Counted from the first letter of the stretch, positions 6,755 to 15,329 are shown. The stretch: DNA of 24,773 nt from an uncultured Clostridium sp. (GCA_900553365.1 USDL01000019.1:1-24773), one strand, 5' to 3'. Notes: generated by a model not told the origin, from the sequence alone. Made by a program: numbers and translations.

Positions 6755-8827
6755 TTATGATATTAAAATATCTTCATAAGTAGGTATTGGCCAATACTCT
6801 TTTGGAACATTGCTTTCTAGATTATCTACCAGCTCTCTTGTTTTTTCCATTTTGTCTTTTATATGTTCTTTGCATACTTTGGCTTTTTCATTTATGTTTT
6901 CTATATTTTTAGTTTGTAATACTACTTGTTTTAAAGTATCTAAACTTTCATAAATACTTTTAATTTTTTCATTTATACCTTTTAATATTTTTTCTTCTGT
7001 TTCTGTATTAATATTTCCAATGTTTTTTTCATTTACTATGTTATTTGCTAAGAAACTAGAGTATTTCAAGCTGTTTGGTAGTATTTCTTTAGTTATCATA
7101 TCTTCCATTACTTCTGCTTCTAGCAATATTGTTTTTGTATATGTTTCTAGATTTATTTTATATCTTGCTTCTAGTTCTTTTTTTGTGTACACATTGTACC
7201 TTTCAAATAATCCAATAGTTTCTGGTTCAACAAAGGCTCCAACAGCGTCTACTGTTGTTTCTAAGTTTTTTAAGTTTCTTGCTTTAGCCTCTTCCTTCCA
7301 TTCTTTTGAATATGAATTTCCATTATATATTATTCTTTTATGTTTATTTAATAAGTCTTTTACTAGCTTTTTCAAGTCCAAATAAAAATCGTTTGAGTTT
7401 TCTAATTTATCTGCAATGCATGAAAGGCTTTCTGCCATTATTGTATTTAGTACAGTATTGCACTCTGTTATTGAAGCATTTGAGCCTGGCATCCTAAATT
7501 CAAATCTGTTTCCAATAAACGCAAATGGAGATGTTCTGTTTCTATCTGTTTTTATTTTGTTTTTAACTAAGAACTCTGTTATTCCAAGTTTAATTTTGTT
7601 TTTATCATCATTTGCTATTTCATCTATGGCCTCTGTAAGCTCTTCTCCTAAATATATTGATATTATAGGTGTTGGAGCTTCATTACCTGAAAGTCTATTG
7701 TCGTTTCCTGCTGTTGCAACTGTTGCTCTAATTAGACTTGCATATTTATCAACTGCTGAAAGTATTGCTGTTATCATAAGTATGAACCTTGCATTGTCAG
7801 TTGCATTATTTCCATAAGAAAATAAATTTACTCCTGTATCTGTATAAATTGACCAATTATTATGTTTTCCTGAGCCATTCATACCTTTAAAAGGTTTTTC
7901 ATGTAAAAGGCAAATTAAGTCATGTTTTCTTGCTTCTTTTTGTAATATTTCCATTGTTAAGAAGTCATGATTTGCTCCATAGCTTAAAGTTTCATATTGA
8001 GGCACAATCTCGTATTGCCTTTTTGATACTTCATTATGTTTTACTTTTGTTGGAACGCCTAACTTCCATAAAGATTTTTCTACACATTTTAAAAAGTTAC
8101 CTGTTTTATCACTAATTGTGCTCATATAGTGTTTTTGTATTGAGTCTTTTATTGGTTCTCCTAGAATGGTTCTTCCTACTAGCATTAAATCTCTTCTTTT
8201 TTTGTAGTGTTCTTTTTTTATTAGAAAAAACTCTTGTTCTATTCCAACTGTTGAAAAAGTTTTATTTGCTTTAGTATCGCCAAATAGTTTTAAAATTCTC
8301 ATTAGCTGGTTATTTAATGCCTCTGAAGACTTTAATAATGGTGTTCTTTTATCTAATGATTCTCCTGCTGGAGAGAAAAATATTGTTGGTATACATAGAA
8401 CTTTTCCATTAGTATCTTCTTTTAAAAATGCTGGATATGTGTAATCCCATTTTGTAAAACCTCTGGCTTCAAATACAGACCTTAAACCACCATTTGGAAA
8501 GGATGACGCATCTGTTTCTCCTGATAGTAGAGCTTCTACAGGAAACTCTATTATAGGTTTATTTGCTAAATCAGCTGATAAAAAGCTTACTTGCTTTTCA
8601 GCAACAATTCCATTTAGTGGTTGAAACCAATGAGAATAGTGTGTTGCACCTTTTTTAATTGCCCATTCTTTCATGGCTTTTGCTATTTCTTCTAATACAT
8701 CTTTGTCTAAATCTTCATTGTTTTTTACAGCCTCTTTATACTGTTTAAAGCCCTTTTTAGACATCTTTTTTTCCAAAATTTCGTCAGTTAAAACATCTTC
8801 TCCAAATAAATCAAAGTTCTTGCTCAT
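6755..8827 (-). CDS. glnN: Glutamine synthetase type III
   Basis: Makes glutamine from glutamate, ammonia and ATP in the cytoplasm, the entry point of ammonia assimilation. At 690 residues it has the size of the large GSIII class rather than the ~440-470 residues of GSI. The class signature FPNGGLRSVFEARGFTKWD is at residues 110-128, preceded by HYSHWFQP (63-70). Catalytic-domain motifs include VGIEQEFFLI, HNNWSIYTDTGVNL and NRTSPFAFIGNRFEFRMPGSN. The C-terminal tail is rich in helix-forming charged residues, as in other GSIII. The ATG has a GGAG site. It lies 63 bp downstream of tyrS with no terminator seen between, so readthrough from the tyrS T-box transcript is possible. Confidence 0.96.
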   Translation of the reverse strand: MSKNFDLFGEDVLTDEILEKKMSKKGFKQYKEAVKNNEDLDKDVLEEIAKAMKEWAIKKGATHYSHWFQPLNGIVAEKQVSFLSADLANKPIIEFPVEALLSGETDASSFPNGGLRSVFEARGFTKWDYTYPAFLKEDTNGKVLCIPTIFFSPAGESLDKRTPLLKSSEALNNQLMRILKLFGDTKANKTFSTVGIEQEFFLIKKEHYKKRRDLMLVGRTILGEPIKDSIQKHYMSTISDKTGNFLKCVEKSLWKLGVPTKVKHNEVSKRQYEIVPQYETLSYGANHDFLTMEILQKEARKHDLICLLHEKPFKGMNGSGKHNNWSIYTDTGVNLFSYGNNATDNARFILMITAILSAVDKYASLIRATVATAGNDNRLSGNEAPTPIISIYLGEELTEAIDEIANDDKNKIKLGITEFLVKNKIKTDRNRTSPFAFIGNRFEFRMPGSNASITECNTVLNTIMAESLSCIADKLENSNDFYLDLKKLVKDLLNKHKRIIYNGNSYSKEWKEEAKARNLKNLETTVDAVGAFVEPETIGLFERYNVYTKKELEARYKINLETYTKTILLEAEVMEDMITKEILPNSLKYSSFLANNIVNEKNIGNINTETEEKILKGINEKIKSIYESLDTLKQVVLQTKNIENINEKAKVCKEHIKDKMEKTRELVDNLESNVPKEYWPIPTYEDILIS

Positions 8828-8890
8828 AATATTTCTCCTCTTTTAAATTAATTATATTAAAAACTTTAATCCTTTGTTTATGGTAATTTA

Positions 8891-10117
8891 TTATTTTGCT
8901 TTTCCAATATAGTAATTTTTCTTTCCTCTTTTTACTACTATATAAGTGTTTTCAATAAACATATTTTCATTTATAATTGTCTCAATGTTTACAACTTTTT
9001 CTCCATTTATTGAAATTGCTCCTGCTTGTATAAATTCTCTTGCTTCTCTTTTGCTTTTTACTATTTCCATATTTAAAAGTAAATCTACAATATTTAAACC
9101 TACTTCAACTTCTTTAATTTCCTGTCCTTTAAATAAAGCTTCAATATCTTTTTTAGATAAATCATTAAATTTATTATTAAATAAATGGTCTGCTAAATCT
9201 ACTGCTTTATCATATTCTTCTTTTCCGTGTAAAAATGTAATTATTTCTCTTGCTAGTGCTTTATGTGCCTCTCTTAACTCTGGATGTTCTTTATTTTTTA
9301 TTTCTAATTCTTCTATTTCTTCTTTTGATAGGAAAGTATAAATTTTTAAGTAGTCTATAACCATTGAATCTTCAACGTTTACAAAGAATTGATATAACTC
9401 ATAACTTGATGTTTTTTCTTTATCTAGCCACAAAGCATTTCCTTCACTTTTTCCAAATTTATGTCCTTGTGAGTCTGTTACAAGTGGCATTGTAAATCCG
9501 TAAACTTCATCTCCTGTAGATTTTCTAATTAAATCTATTCCAGCAGTGATATTTCCCCACTGATCTGAACCTGCACATTGTAGGTTTACTCCTTTGTGTT
9601 CATGTAGGTATTTAAAGTCTAATGCTTGTAGAATCATATATGAAAACTCTGTATATGTAATTCCTGAGTCTAGTCTTCTTCTAATTATATCCTTATCTAA
9701 CATATAGTTTATGTTGAAAAACTTACCATAGTCCCTTAAAAAGTCTAATACATTTATATCTTTTATCCAATCATAGTTATTTACAACTTCAAATCCAAAT
9801 ATTTTTTCAACCTGTTTTTTTAGTTCTTCAAAGTTATGATTTACTTGTTCTTTAGAAATCATTGCTCTTTCTTTTGTAGGTCTTGGATCTCCTATCATGC
9901 CTGTTCCTCCACCTACTAGTAAAATTGGATGATGTCCCGCATCTTTTAATCTTTTTGAAATTAAGAAACTTGATAAATGCCCAACATGCAAACTATCAGC
10001 TGTTGGATCTGTTCCTATGTAAAAGGTCATTCCTCCTTTATTTAATTTTTCCTCTAGTTCTGGGCTAGAAATATCTTTTATAAGCCCTCTCCATTTTAAA
10101 TCTTCAAATAATGTCAT
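8891..10117 (-). CDS. tyrS: Tyrosyl-tRNA synthetase
   Basis: Charges tRNA-Tyr with tyrosine. 408 residues, the normal bacterial length. The class I HIGH motif appears as HVGH (44-47) in YIGTDPTADSLHVGHL, and the KMSKS-type loop as KFGKS (220-224). The tyrosine/tRNA contact stretch CAGSDQWGNITAG is intact. The C-terminal S4-like RNA-binding domain begins near residue 340 (VDLLLNMEIVKSKREAREFI then AGAISINGEKV). AGGAGG-type site before the ATG. Expression is governed by a T-box leader at 10135-10375. Confidence 0.98.
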   Translation of the reverse strand: MTLFEDLKWRGLIKDISSPELEEKLNKGGMTFYIGTDPTADSLHVGHLSSFLISKRLKDAGHHPILLVGGGTGMIGDPRPTKERAMISKEQVNHNFEELKKQVEKIFGFEVVNNYDWIKDINVLDFLRDYGKFFNINYMLDKDIIRRRLDSGITYTEFSYMILQALDFKYLHEHKGVNLQCAGSDQWGNITAGIDLIRKSTGDEVYGFTMPLVTDSQGHKFGKSEGNALWLDKEKTSSYELYQFFVNVEDSMVIDYLKIYTFLSKEEIEELEIKNKEHPELREAHKALAREIITFLHGKEEYDKAVDLADHLFNNKFNDLSKKDIEALFKGQEIKEVEVGLNIVDLLLNMEIVKSKREAREFIQAGAISINGEKVVNIETIINENMFIENTYIVVKRGKKNYYIGKAK

Positions 10118-10134
10118 AAATTTTCCTCCTTTTT

Positions 10135-10375
10135 TATTTAAAACAAACGAGCTAAATCAGCCCCAAAGGACGATTTAACTCGTGGTACCACCTTTATTTA
10201 TATAAGTTTCCTTATACCTTATTATAGCTGTTCGTAGCTACACGTTAATTACTATAAGAATTGTAATTCATAATCTTGCATACTGGCAGTTTGCAGCAGC
10301 CACTACCTCTCTTTTATTGTAACTGCAAAATTACTACTGGTTTCTTTTTAAAACATAATTAAATTCAACTATTAA
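10135..10375 (-). promoter_or_regulatory. Tyrosine T-box riboswitch leader of tyrS
   Basis: On the minus strand the leader contains the T-box core AAGGTGGTACCACG (10181-10194). Its UGGU bulge can pair with the 3' ACCA of uncharged tRNA-Tyr. Immediately downstream is an intrinsic terminator (10147-10183, ACGAGTTAAATC...GATTTAGCTCGT, then TTTGTTTT). Stem I carries AGAGAGG and GCTGCAAACTGCC-type sequences, and a likely specifier UAC (Tyr codon, 10263-10265) in GAATTACAA. Uncharged tRNA-Tyr would stabilise the antiterminator and allow tyrS transcription. Exact 5' boundary is approximate. Confidence 0.9.
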
Positions 10376-10377
10376 TT

Positions 10378-10406
10378 ATTATACTATTAATAGCATCAAA
10401 TTGCAA
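10378..10406 (-). promoter_or_regulatory. Promoter of the T-box/tyrS transcript
   Basis: Minus-strand -35 TTGCAA (10401-10406) and -10 TATAAT (10378-10383), spaced 17 bp, directly upstream of the T-box leader. Confidence 0.75.
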
Positions 10407-10432
10407 GTAGTTTAATTTAATTTACAAATTTG

Positions 10433-10461
10433 TTGACATATTTTTTATTTTATGCTATTAT
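10433..10461 (+). promoter_or_regulatory. Strong promoter of the 50-residue protein gene
   Basis: A perfect -35 TTGACA (10433-10438) and -10 TATTAT (10456-10461) with 17 bp spacing. The start would be near 10468, only about ten bases before the start codon, leaving just room for the AGGTGA ribosome site. Confidence 0.75.
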
Positions 10462-10478
10462 CATCCTAGGTGATTTTA

Positions 10479-10631
10479 ATGAGTGAAAATAATGATATTG
10501 AAGTTGTTATGGATGAGAATGGTGAAAATTTAGATATTTCGCCTGTTTATGAGCACCTTAATGTTGCTAAACCTAACCCAAAAGAAGATAAAAATAATAT
10601 TATTATACCTAAAGTTAAAAAGAAAAAATAA
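10479..10631 (+). CDS. Small hypothetical protein (50 residues), acidic head and lysine-rich tail
   Basis: ATG to TAA, 50 codons, starting MSENNDIEVVMDENGENLDI and ending in PKVKKKK. The N-terminal half is acidic (DENGEN) and the C-terminus is strongly basic; no hydrophobic segment, no cysteine. The AGGTG site six to seven bases ahead and the near-consensus promoter at 10433-10461 argue that this is a real gene. Its codon use (AAT, GAT, AAA, CCT) matches the neighbours. It reads toward the tRNA-Met, which has its own promoter, and is divergent from tyrS. I do not recognise the family. Confidence 0.7.
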   Translation: MSENNDIEVVMDENGENLDISPVYEHLNVAKPNPKEDKNNIIIPKVKKKK

Positions 10632-10647
10632 TTTTTTAAAAAATTCC

Positions 10648-10676
10648 TTGACAAATGCTGTAAACTTATGTATAAT
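10648..10676 (+). promoter_or_regulatory. tRNA-Met promoter
   Basis: TTGACA (10648-10653) and TATAAT (10671-10676), both perfect consensus, 17 bp apart, with the tRNA starting 13 bp after the -10 box. Confidence 0.85.
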
Positions 10677-10688
10677 AGAATAGTTCAT

Positions 10689-10765
10689 GGCGAGATAGCT
10701 CAGTTGGCTAGAGCATTCGGTTCATACCCGACAGGTCGGTGGTTCGAATCCACTTCTCGCTACCA
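10689..10765 (+). tRNA. tRNA-Met (CAU anticodon), CCA encoded
   Basis: 77 nt. Acceptor GGCGAGA pairs with TCTCGCT (one terminal G-U pair), discriminator A and an encoded CCA follow. D-arm GCTC...GAGC, anticodon arm TTCGG-TTCATAC-CCGAC with CAT at positions 34-36, T-arm GGTGG-TTCGAAT-CCACT. It lacks the three G-C pairs of initiator anticodon stems and the 1-72 mismatch, so it is most likely the elongator tRNA-Met. The identity of a CAU tRNA as Met rather than Ile2 cannot be fixed with full certainty by eye. The outermost anticodon-stem pair (27-43) is a U-C mismatch. Confidence 0.93.
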
Positions 10766-10771
10766 GAAATT

Positions 10772-10797
10772 AAAGAGCAATAAAAATTGCTCTTTTT
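10772..10797. terminator. Bidirectional terminator between tRNA-Met and the helicase gene
   Basis: AAAGAGCAAT and ATTGCTCTTT form a 10-bp stem with an AAAA loop, followed by a T-run on the plus strand and flanked by A residues for the minus strand. The stop codon of the convergent helicase gene begins three bases beyond. Confidence 0.85.
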
Positions 10798-10800
10798 TTA

Positions 10801-13800
10801 TTATTGTAAATCTTTGCTACTTATTTTTTCAATATACTTAACAATTTTCTTGATTTCTGCATCTGGATTTTTCCACCAATTTTGACTCCAAATTCTATAT
10901 ATTTTCCATCCTCTAGATTCAAGATATTTTTGTCTATGATAATCTCTTTCTCTAGCATATTTTGAACTATGGTATAATCTACCATCACATTCAATACCTA
11001 GAATATTATTTTTTCCATCTTTAGACTTAATAACCAAATCTATTCTATAACCACCAATACCATATTGTGTTTCAACATTATACCCTTGCTCAATTAATTT
11101 ATCATAAACTTCTTCTTCAAAGGCACTATCAAAAGTTAATTGTTGTTGGTCCGATTCATTTCTATCTAGTAATGATAACAATTGTGATTTAACCAAATCA
11201 TTTTGCCCATCGTTTAAAGCTTTAACATATTCTAAATATTGTTTAAATAATTTTGGGCCATCATTTTTAGTATAATCAACAACCAACTCTTCGGGTTCAA
11301 TAGATGTCACTACATAAATTTTTTGTTTTGCTCTTGATATAGCAACATTTAATCTATTTTCTCCACCATCTTGATTTAACCAACCAAAATTAATAGCTAC
11401 TCGACCTTTTTCATTTTTAGCATAGCCAATACAGAAAATAATAATATCTCTTTCATCACCTTGAACTGATTCAATATTTTTAACAAAGAAACTAATATTT
11501 TCTCCATTGGAATATCTATTTTCTTCTGATAACATTTGTGTTCCAAAATTTGTATCAATCATTTTTTCTTTTTCAATCAGCTCTTCAATTAAATTCATTT
11601 GAGATGAGTTAAAAGTAATTACACCAATTGTTTCATTATTTTTTCTAGTCTTTAAAATTTTCTTTACTAATTTAACTACTTGATTAGCTTCTTGCTCATT
11701 CTTTTTATCAATCCACATACCATTTTCAACTTTTATTCTTTCGATTGGTTTTTCATCTGACTTTTGAGCTAATGAAGTAACCATTAATTTTCCATTATAG
11801 AAAGCATAATTTGAGAAAGCAATTAATTCCTCATATTTTGACCTATAATGATAATTTAACATAGTATGTTTATACTTATACCTTGCTGCATCAAGTAAAC
11901 TTTCATATTCTAAGAACCCATCAGATGTTTCATCTTCATCTATCTCATCAAGAATTCTTCCTTGTCCTAAACTCGACGGTTTTAATTGTTTTTGGTCACC
12001 AGCTATAACAACTTTTTTGGCTCTATAAATAGCTGGAATAGATTTTTCAACATATAACTGAGAGGCTTCATCAAAAATAACTAAATCAAATACATTTTTT
12101 TCAAATGGCATTATATCAGAAACAACTTCAGGTGTCATTAGCCATATTTTTATTGAGTCTAACATTTCAAGTTTGTATTTTGACATAAACTTATTAACAG
12201 ACATTTTTCTTTTTCTATTGCACATTTCCTCAATTTTACTTATTTTATTATTTCCATCTAAATTAGAAACGTCTTGAAGTAATTGGTTAAATGCTAGTTT
12301 TCTTGTTAAATCTTTTTTCTCTACAATATTTTTTCTAATGTCATTTCTTATATTATCAAAATTACTAATATAGTTTGTTACATTTACATTATTCTTTTCA
12401 AATGTGCATATAACATTGAATAATATTGTATTATATAATTGCTCATTAGATTCTTTAAATGAAATATTTAGCTCATCCTTTAATTGTTCAATAATTCTAA
12501 CATATTCTTTTTCGTTATAATCTAATTTATCATATATAAACTTATTGGATACAAATTCCTGATAAGATGGAATAAATTTTTTTATAAACGGAATATTGCT
12601 TACTAACAATTTTGCAATTAATTTATTATTTACTAAAAAATAATTATTAATTATATAGTTAATTTTTTCTTTTAATTTTCCTTTTTCAAATATCTTCTTA
12701 TAAAAAGGCATACTATTAAATTTGTTTATAGATAATTCTAATTCATCTATTTTTCTTGTAAATTCAACAATCTCAACATCAATTAAATTTGTTTTTATAT
12801 TGTTAATAAAAGGGCTAATTTTTAGAATTGATAAGTATTCATCTAAACATTTCGAAGTGTCTTCTTCATTAAATAAATCTTTAATTCTTGTTAATTCTGG
12901 ATATTTAAGTTTTAAAATAGTTTCAGTAATTCTACTCTTAGCAACAGTATAATCATTAACCTCCTTTTTGTTATTTAGATTAAATCTTTTACAAACATTA
13001 TATACATTGAACATTGTTGTATCAAAGTCGTTTATTCCGTAGACTTGTTTAGCTATTGTTTCTAAACACTGAATATCATAATTGATTGTTTCAATCTTGC
13101 TTTTAATATTTTCAACTGTTTGAGTTCTCGATTCATTCATTTTATATAGTAATGAATGATTAGAATTCATAGAGTTAATTATTGAATTTAATTGTTCATA
13201 AAAGTTTTGTTTATTTTCAACATCATCTATTAAAATAGCAAATTTTGATAATTCACCTAATCTTGAATAAATAACATCAAGAGCTGTTTTCTTTTCAGAA
13301 ACCATTAATATTTTTTTACCTTGTAATATACATTGTGAAATTATACTTGTTATTGTTTGCGATTTACCAGTTCCTGGAGGCCCCTGTACTACAATTGAAT
13401 CCGATGTATTAATCTCTTTTAATACTTTTTCTTGAGAAAAGTCTAACTCATTAATATAATCTATTTCATTCTCTATGGTTTCCATTGTTTGTGTTTTATT
13501 CTCAGATTCATCATATGTAACATCAACATTATCTAATATATTTTCCATTCCCCATAACAATTCTTTAATTAATTTAGTTGCATTATTATCTTGAATCATT
13601 TTATGAAAATCTTCATACATAGAAGTTACATATGTTGAATAAATGCCAAGTATCATATATTTTTTAACTTCAAATTCGCCATTTTTATAATTAGGGAATT
13701 CACTAACTTTATTTTCTAAGAATTTTTCAATTTTGCAATCATCATATTGAATATAAAATTTATTTTCATTATAAAAATCAATCATATCATTTATATAAGT

Positions 13801-14577
13801 TTTTTCATTAAATTCATCAATTGCATTATCTGGTAAAACTTCATTCTTACCATTAAATTTATTATTAGCTAATATTAAATTTGTATTATATAAAATATCA
13901 CGACTAAAATCATTTTTTAAAATAACATTCTCAGAAGTTCTATCCATCTTTACTGGAAATAACAATAATGGGGCTTTTACATTAAAATTTTCTTGTTCCA
14001 TTTTCCCTTGTACAAAAGGATATGCAATATATAGTTCGTTATTACCTGATTCAGTTTCTATTTTTGAAACTTGTCTTATTAATTTTAAGATTGTTTTTAA
14101 TTTATCGTCATCAAAATCTTTAACATCTATAATCTTAAATGACTTAGTACTTCTAGAAAGTATAAACTTTTCTAGCTCCTCTATATTGTTTATTATTTTA
14201 AATAAATCTAAACCATAGTCTTTGTTAACTTTACCACTATATAATAATCTATTTCTTCTATTTATATTTACTAATCTATTCTCTAATTTACTTAATATAG
14301 TTTTTTCATTATCATTTATTTCAACACTATCTGTAGAAACAAAATGTTTTATTTCTTTTAGAAAAAATCGCCCATAATTTTTAATAAAAGTATCTCCAAT
14401 GCCACTTATGTTAGACATATCTTCTATAGTAGTTGGTTTATATTTAACTAGTAATCTTAAAGAATCCTCAGTACATATTGTTGGTTTTCTACTATTATTA
14501 TAATCATAGAATTGTTTTTGCAAATTATTTCTTAATGCACTTAACTTATTATATAATTCATAATTTTCTTGATTCAA
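10801..14577 (-). CDS. HRDC-SF1 helicase-PD-(D/E)XK nuclease-like fusion protein (Hhe/DUF4011-type, probable defence protein)
   Basis: About 1258 residues (positions below count from the upstream TTG at 14586). An HRDC domain lies at ~10-84 (RLLVKYKPTTIEDMSNISGI, then GDTFIKNYGRFF). Next is a DUF4011-like stretch with NRLVNINRRNRLLY. The SF1 (UPF1-like) helicase core follows: Walker A QGPPGTGKS (401-409), a ~420-residue insertion, Walker B FDEAS (838-842), GDQKQLKP (863-870), YRS (913-915), VQGDERD (1041-1047) and VAISRAK (1081-1087). The end (~1155-1250) is a Vsr/DUF559-type nuclease fold with D1183 in YRIDLVI and E1199-C-D1201. Helicase-Vsr proteins with DUF4011 have been reported as single-gene anti-phage systems. 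TTG at 14577 is nine bases after AAGGAG; TTG at 14586 abuts that site, so I prefer 14577. A -10-like TATAAT is at 14609-14614. Flanked by tRNA-Met and tmRNA. Confidence 0.88.
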   Translation of the reverse strand: MNQENYELYNKLSALRNNLQKQFYDYNNSRKPTICTEDSLRLLVKYKPTTIEDMSNISGIGDTFIKNYGRFFLKEIKHFVSTDSVEINDNEKTILSKLENRLVNINRRNRLLYSGKVNKDYGLDLFKIINNIEELEKFILSRSTKSFKIIDVKDFDDDKLKTILKLIRQVSKIETESGNNELYIAYPFVQGKMEQENFNVKAPLLLFPVKMDRTSENVILKNDFSRDILYNTNLILANNKFNGKNEVLPDNAIDEFNEKTYINDMIDFYNENKFYIQYDDCKIEKFLENKVSEFPNYKNGEFEVKKYMILGIYSTYVTSMYEDFHKMIQDNNATKLIKELLWGMENILDNVDVTYDESENKTQTMETIENEIDYINELDFSQEKVLKEINTSDSIVVQGPPGTGKSQTITSIISQCILQGKKILMVSEKKTALDVIYSRLGELSKFAILIDDVENKQNFYEQLNSIINSMNSNHSLLYKMNESRTQTVENIKSKIETINYDIQCLETIAKQVYGINDFDTTMFNVYNVCKRFNLNNKKEVNDYTVAKSRITETILKLKYPELTRIKDLFNEEDTSKCLDEYLSILKISPFINNIKTNLIDVEIVEFTRKIDELELSINKFNSMPFYKKIFEKGKLKEKINYIINNYFLVNNKLIAKLLVSNIPFIKKFIPSYQEFVSNKFIYDKLDYNEKEYVRIIEQLKDELNISFKESNEQLYNTILFNVICTFEKNNVNVTNYISNFDNIRNDIRKNIVEKKDLTRKLAFNQLLQDVSNLDGNNKISKIEEMCNRKRKMSVNKFMSKYKLEMLDSIKIWLMTPEVVSDIMPFEKNVFDLVIFDEASQLYVEKSIPAIYRAKKVVIAGDQKQLKPSSLGQGRILDEIDEDETSDGFLEYESLLDAARYKYKHTMLNYHYRSKYEELIAFSNYAFYNGKLMVTSLAQKSDEKPIERIKVENGMWIDKKNEQEANQVVKLVKKILKTRKNNETIGVITFNSSQMNLIEELIEKEKMIDTNFGTQMLSEENRYSNGENISFFVKNIESVQGDERDIIIFCIGYAKNEKGRVAINFGWLNQDGGENRLNVAISRAKQKIYVVTSIEPEELVVDYTKNDGPKLFKQYLEYVKALNDGQNDLVKSQLLSLLDRNESDQQQLTFDSAFEEEVYDKLIEQGYNVETQYGIGGYRIDLVIKSKDGKNNILGIECDGRLYHSSKYARERDYHRQKYLESRGWKIYRIWSQNWWKNPDAEIKKIVKYIEKISSKDLQ

Positions 14578-14640
14578 AACACTCAACTCCTTAGATTCCT
14601 ACATATACATTATATCATAAATATCCATTTTTTAACATCT

Positions 14641-14910
14641 GTTTCGTATCATTATAGTTTTAATTTCAAATAAAAAATTATAATTCATCCATAAATCATC
14701 TGTATATCATAAATTTTCATAGCTATAAGTAGCAAATGTATGTATATAATAAAGCCATAAAAATTTTGTTAATAAATTTCATTAGGACGACTGATGACCA
14801 GTAGTAAACTACTGGTCATCTAACATAGCAATCTTTCAATTACTTTCTAATATTCTGATGCTATATTTTATGCTAAAAGTCAACAATTTATACTCAATTT
14901 TTTACTATAT
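14641..14910. other. Non-coding gap between the helicase gene and tmRNA
   Basis: About 270 bases, very AT-rich, with stops in all frames and no convincing gene. The notable element is the hairpin at 14793-14820 (separate entry). A weaker ATAGCA/TGCTAT inverted pair lies at about 14826-14873. The sequence just past the tmRNA 3' end on the minus strand has no clear T-tailed terminator. Confidence 0.5.
14793..14820. repeat. Perfect 12-bp inverted repeat with TAAA loop
   Basis: GATGACCAGTAG and CTACTGGTCATC are exact complements separated by TAAA. It lacks a T-run on either strand, so it does not look like a standard intrinsic terminator. It could be an operator, an RNA processing site 3' of tmRNA, or a small mobile-element scar. 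Confidence 0.6.
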
Positions 14911-15267
14911 TGGTGGAGATGGAGGGAGTCGAACCCTCGTCCAATATTCTATCCATACAAACTTCTACGAGTGTAGTTTATTATTTAAACTTCCCTTGAA
15001 TTCTTGCAAATAAACACGCTTAAATTCTAAGGTAGCCTTTTATTACCCATTGTTCTTAAGGCGAAGAACAATTTTGTTTCCTACTTTAGTCGACGCTTTA
15101 TCCATAACAGTAGGCTTTATGGTAAAACGACGTGCCAAACTTAGGCAGCGTATGCTAATTCATTATCAGCGTTTAAATTTAATTTGCTTTTTTATAGTGG
15201 CCAAAGCAACCATCCACTACTCGCTATTTATATTTCAAAAATACCGTCGAAGCCAAAATACATCCCC
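14911..15267 (-). ncRNA. ssrA: Transfer-messenger RNA
   Basis: Rescues stalled ribosomes by acting first as alanyl-tRNA and then as a short mRNA. The 5' end GGGGATGTATTTTGGCTTCG (15267 downward) and the 3' end GGTTCGACTCCCTCCATCTC followed by CACCA fold into the tRNA-like domain; GGGGATG pairs with CATCTCC and CCA is encoded. Length 357 nt is typical of the one-piece form. The tag frame ends N-A-D-N-E-L-A-Y-A-A then TAA (stop at 15141-15143). The first tag codon is uncertain by eye because the frame stays open upstream through KLNL. Confidence 0.96.
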
Positions 15268-15279
15268 ATGTACTTATAT

Positions 15280-15309
15280 ATTATACACTTTTTTACGCCA
15301 TTATGTCAA
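15280..15309 (-). promoter_or_regulatory. ssrA promoter
   Basis: Minus-strand -35 TTGACA (15304-15309) and -10 TATAAT (15280-15285), 18 bp apart, ending 12 bp before the tmRNA 5' end. Confidence 0.8.
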
Positions 15310-15329
15310 TAGCAATTTGACAAATAAAA

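Noticed and set aside
7416..7817. 133-codon plus-strand open frame opposite glnN, and similar plus-strand frames across the window
   Set aside because: They mirror well-conserved minus-strand genes; their products are low-complexity Leu/Phe/Ser-rich shadows of AT-rich codons and lack ribosome sites.
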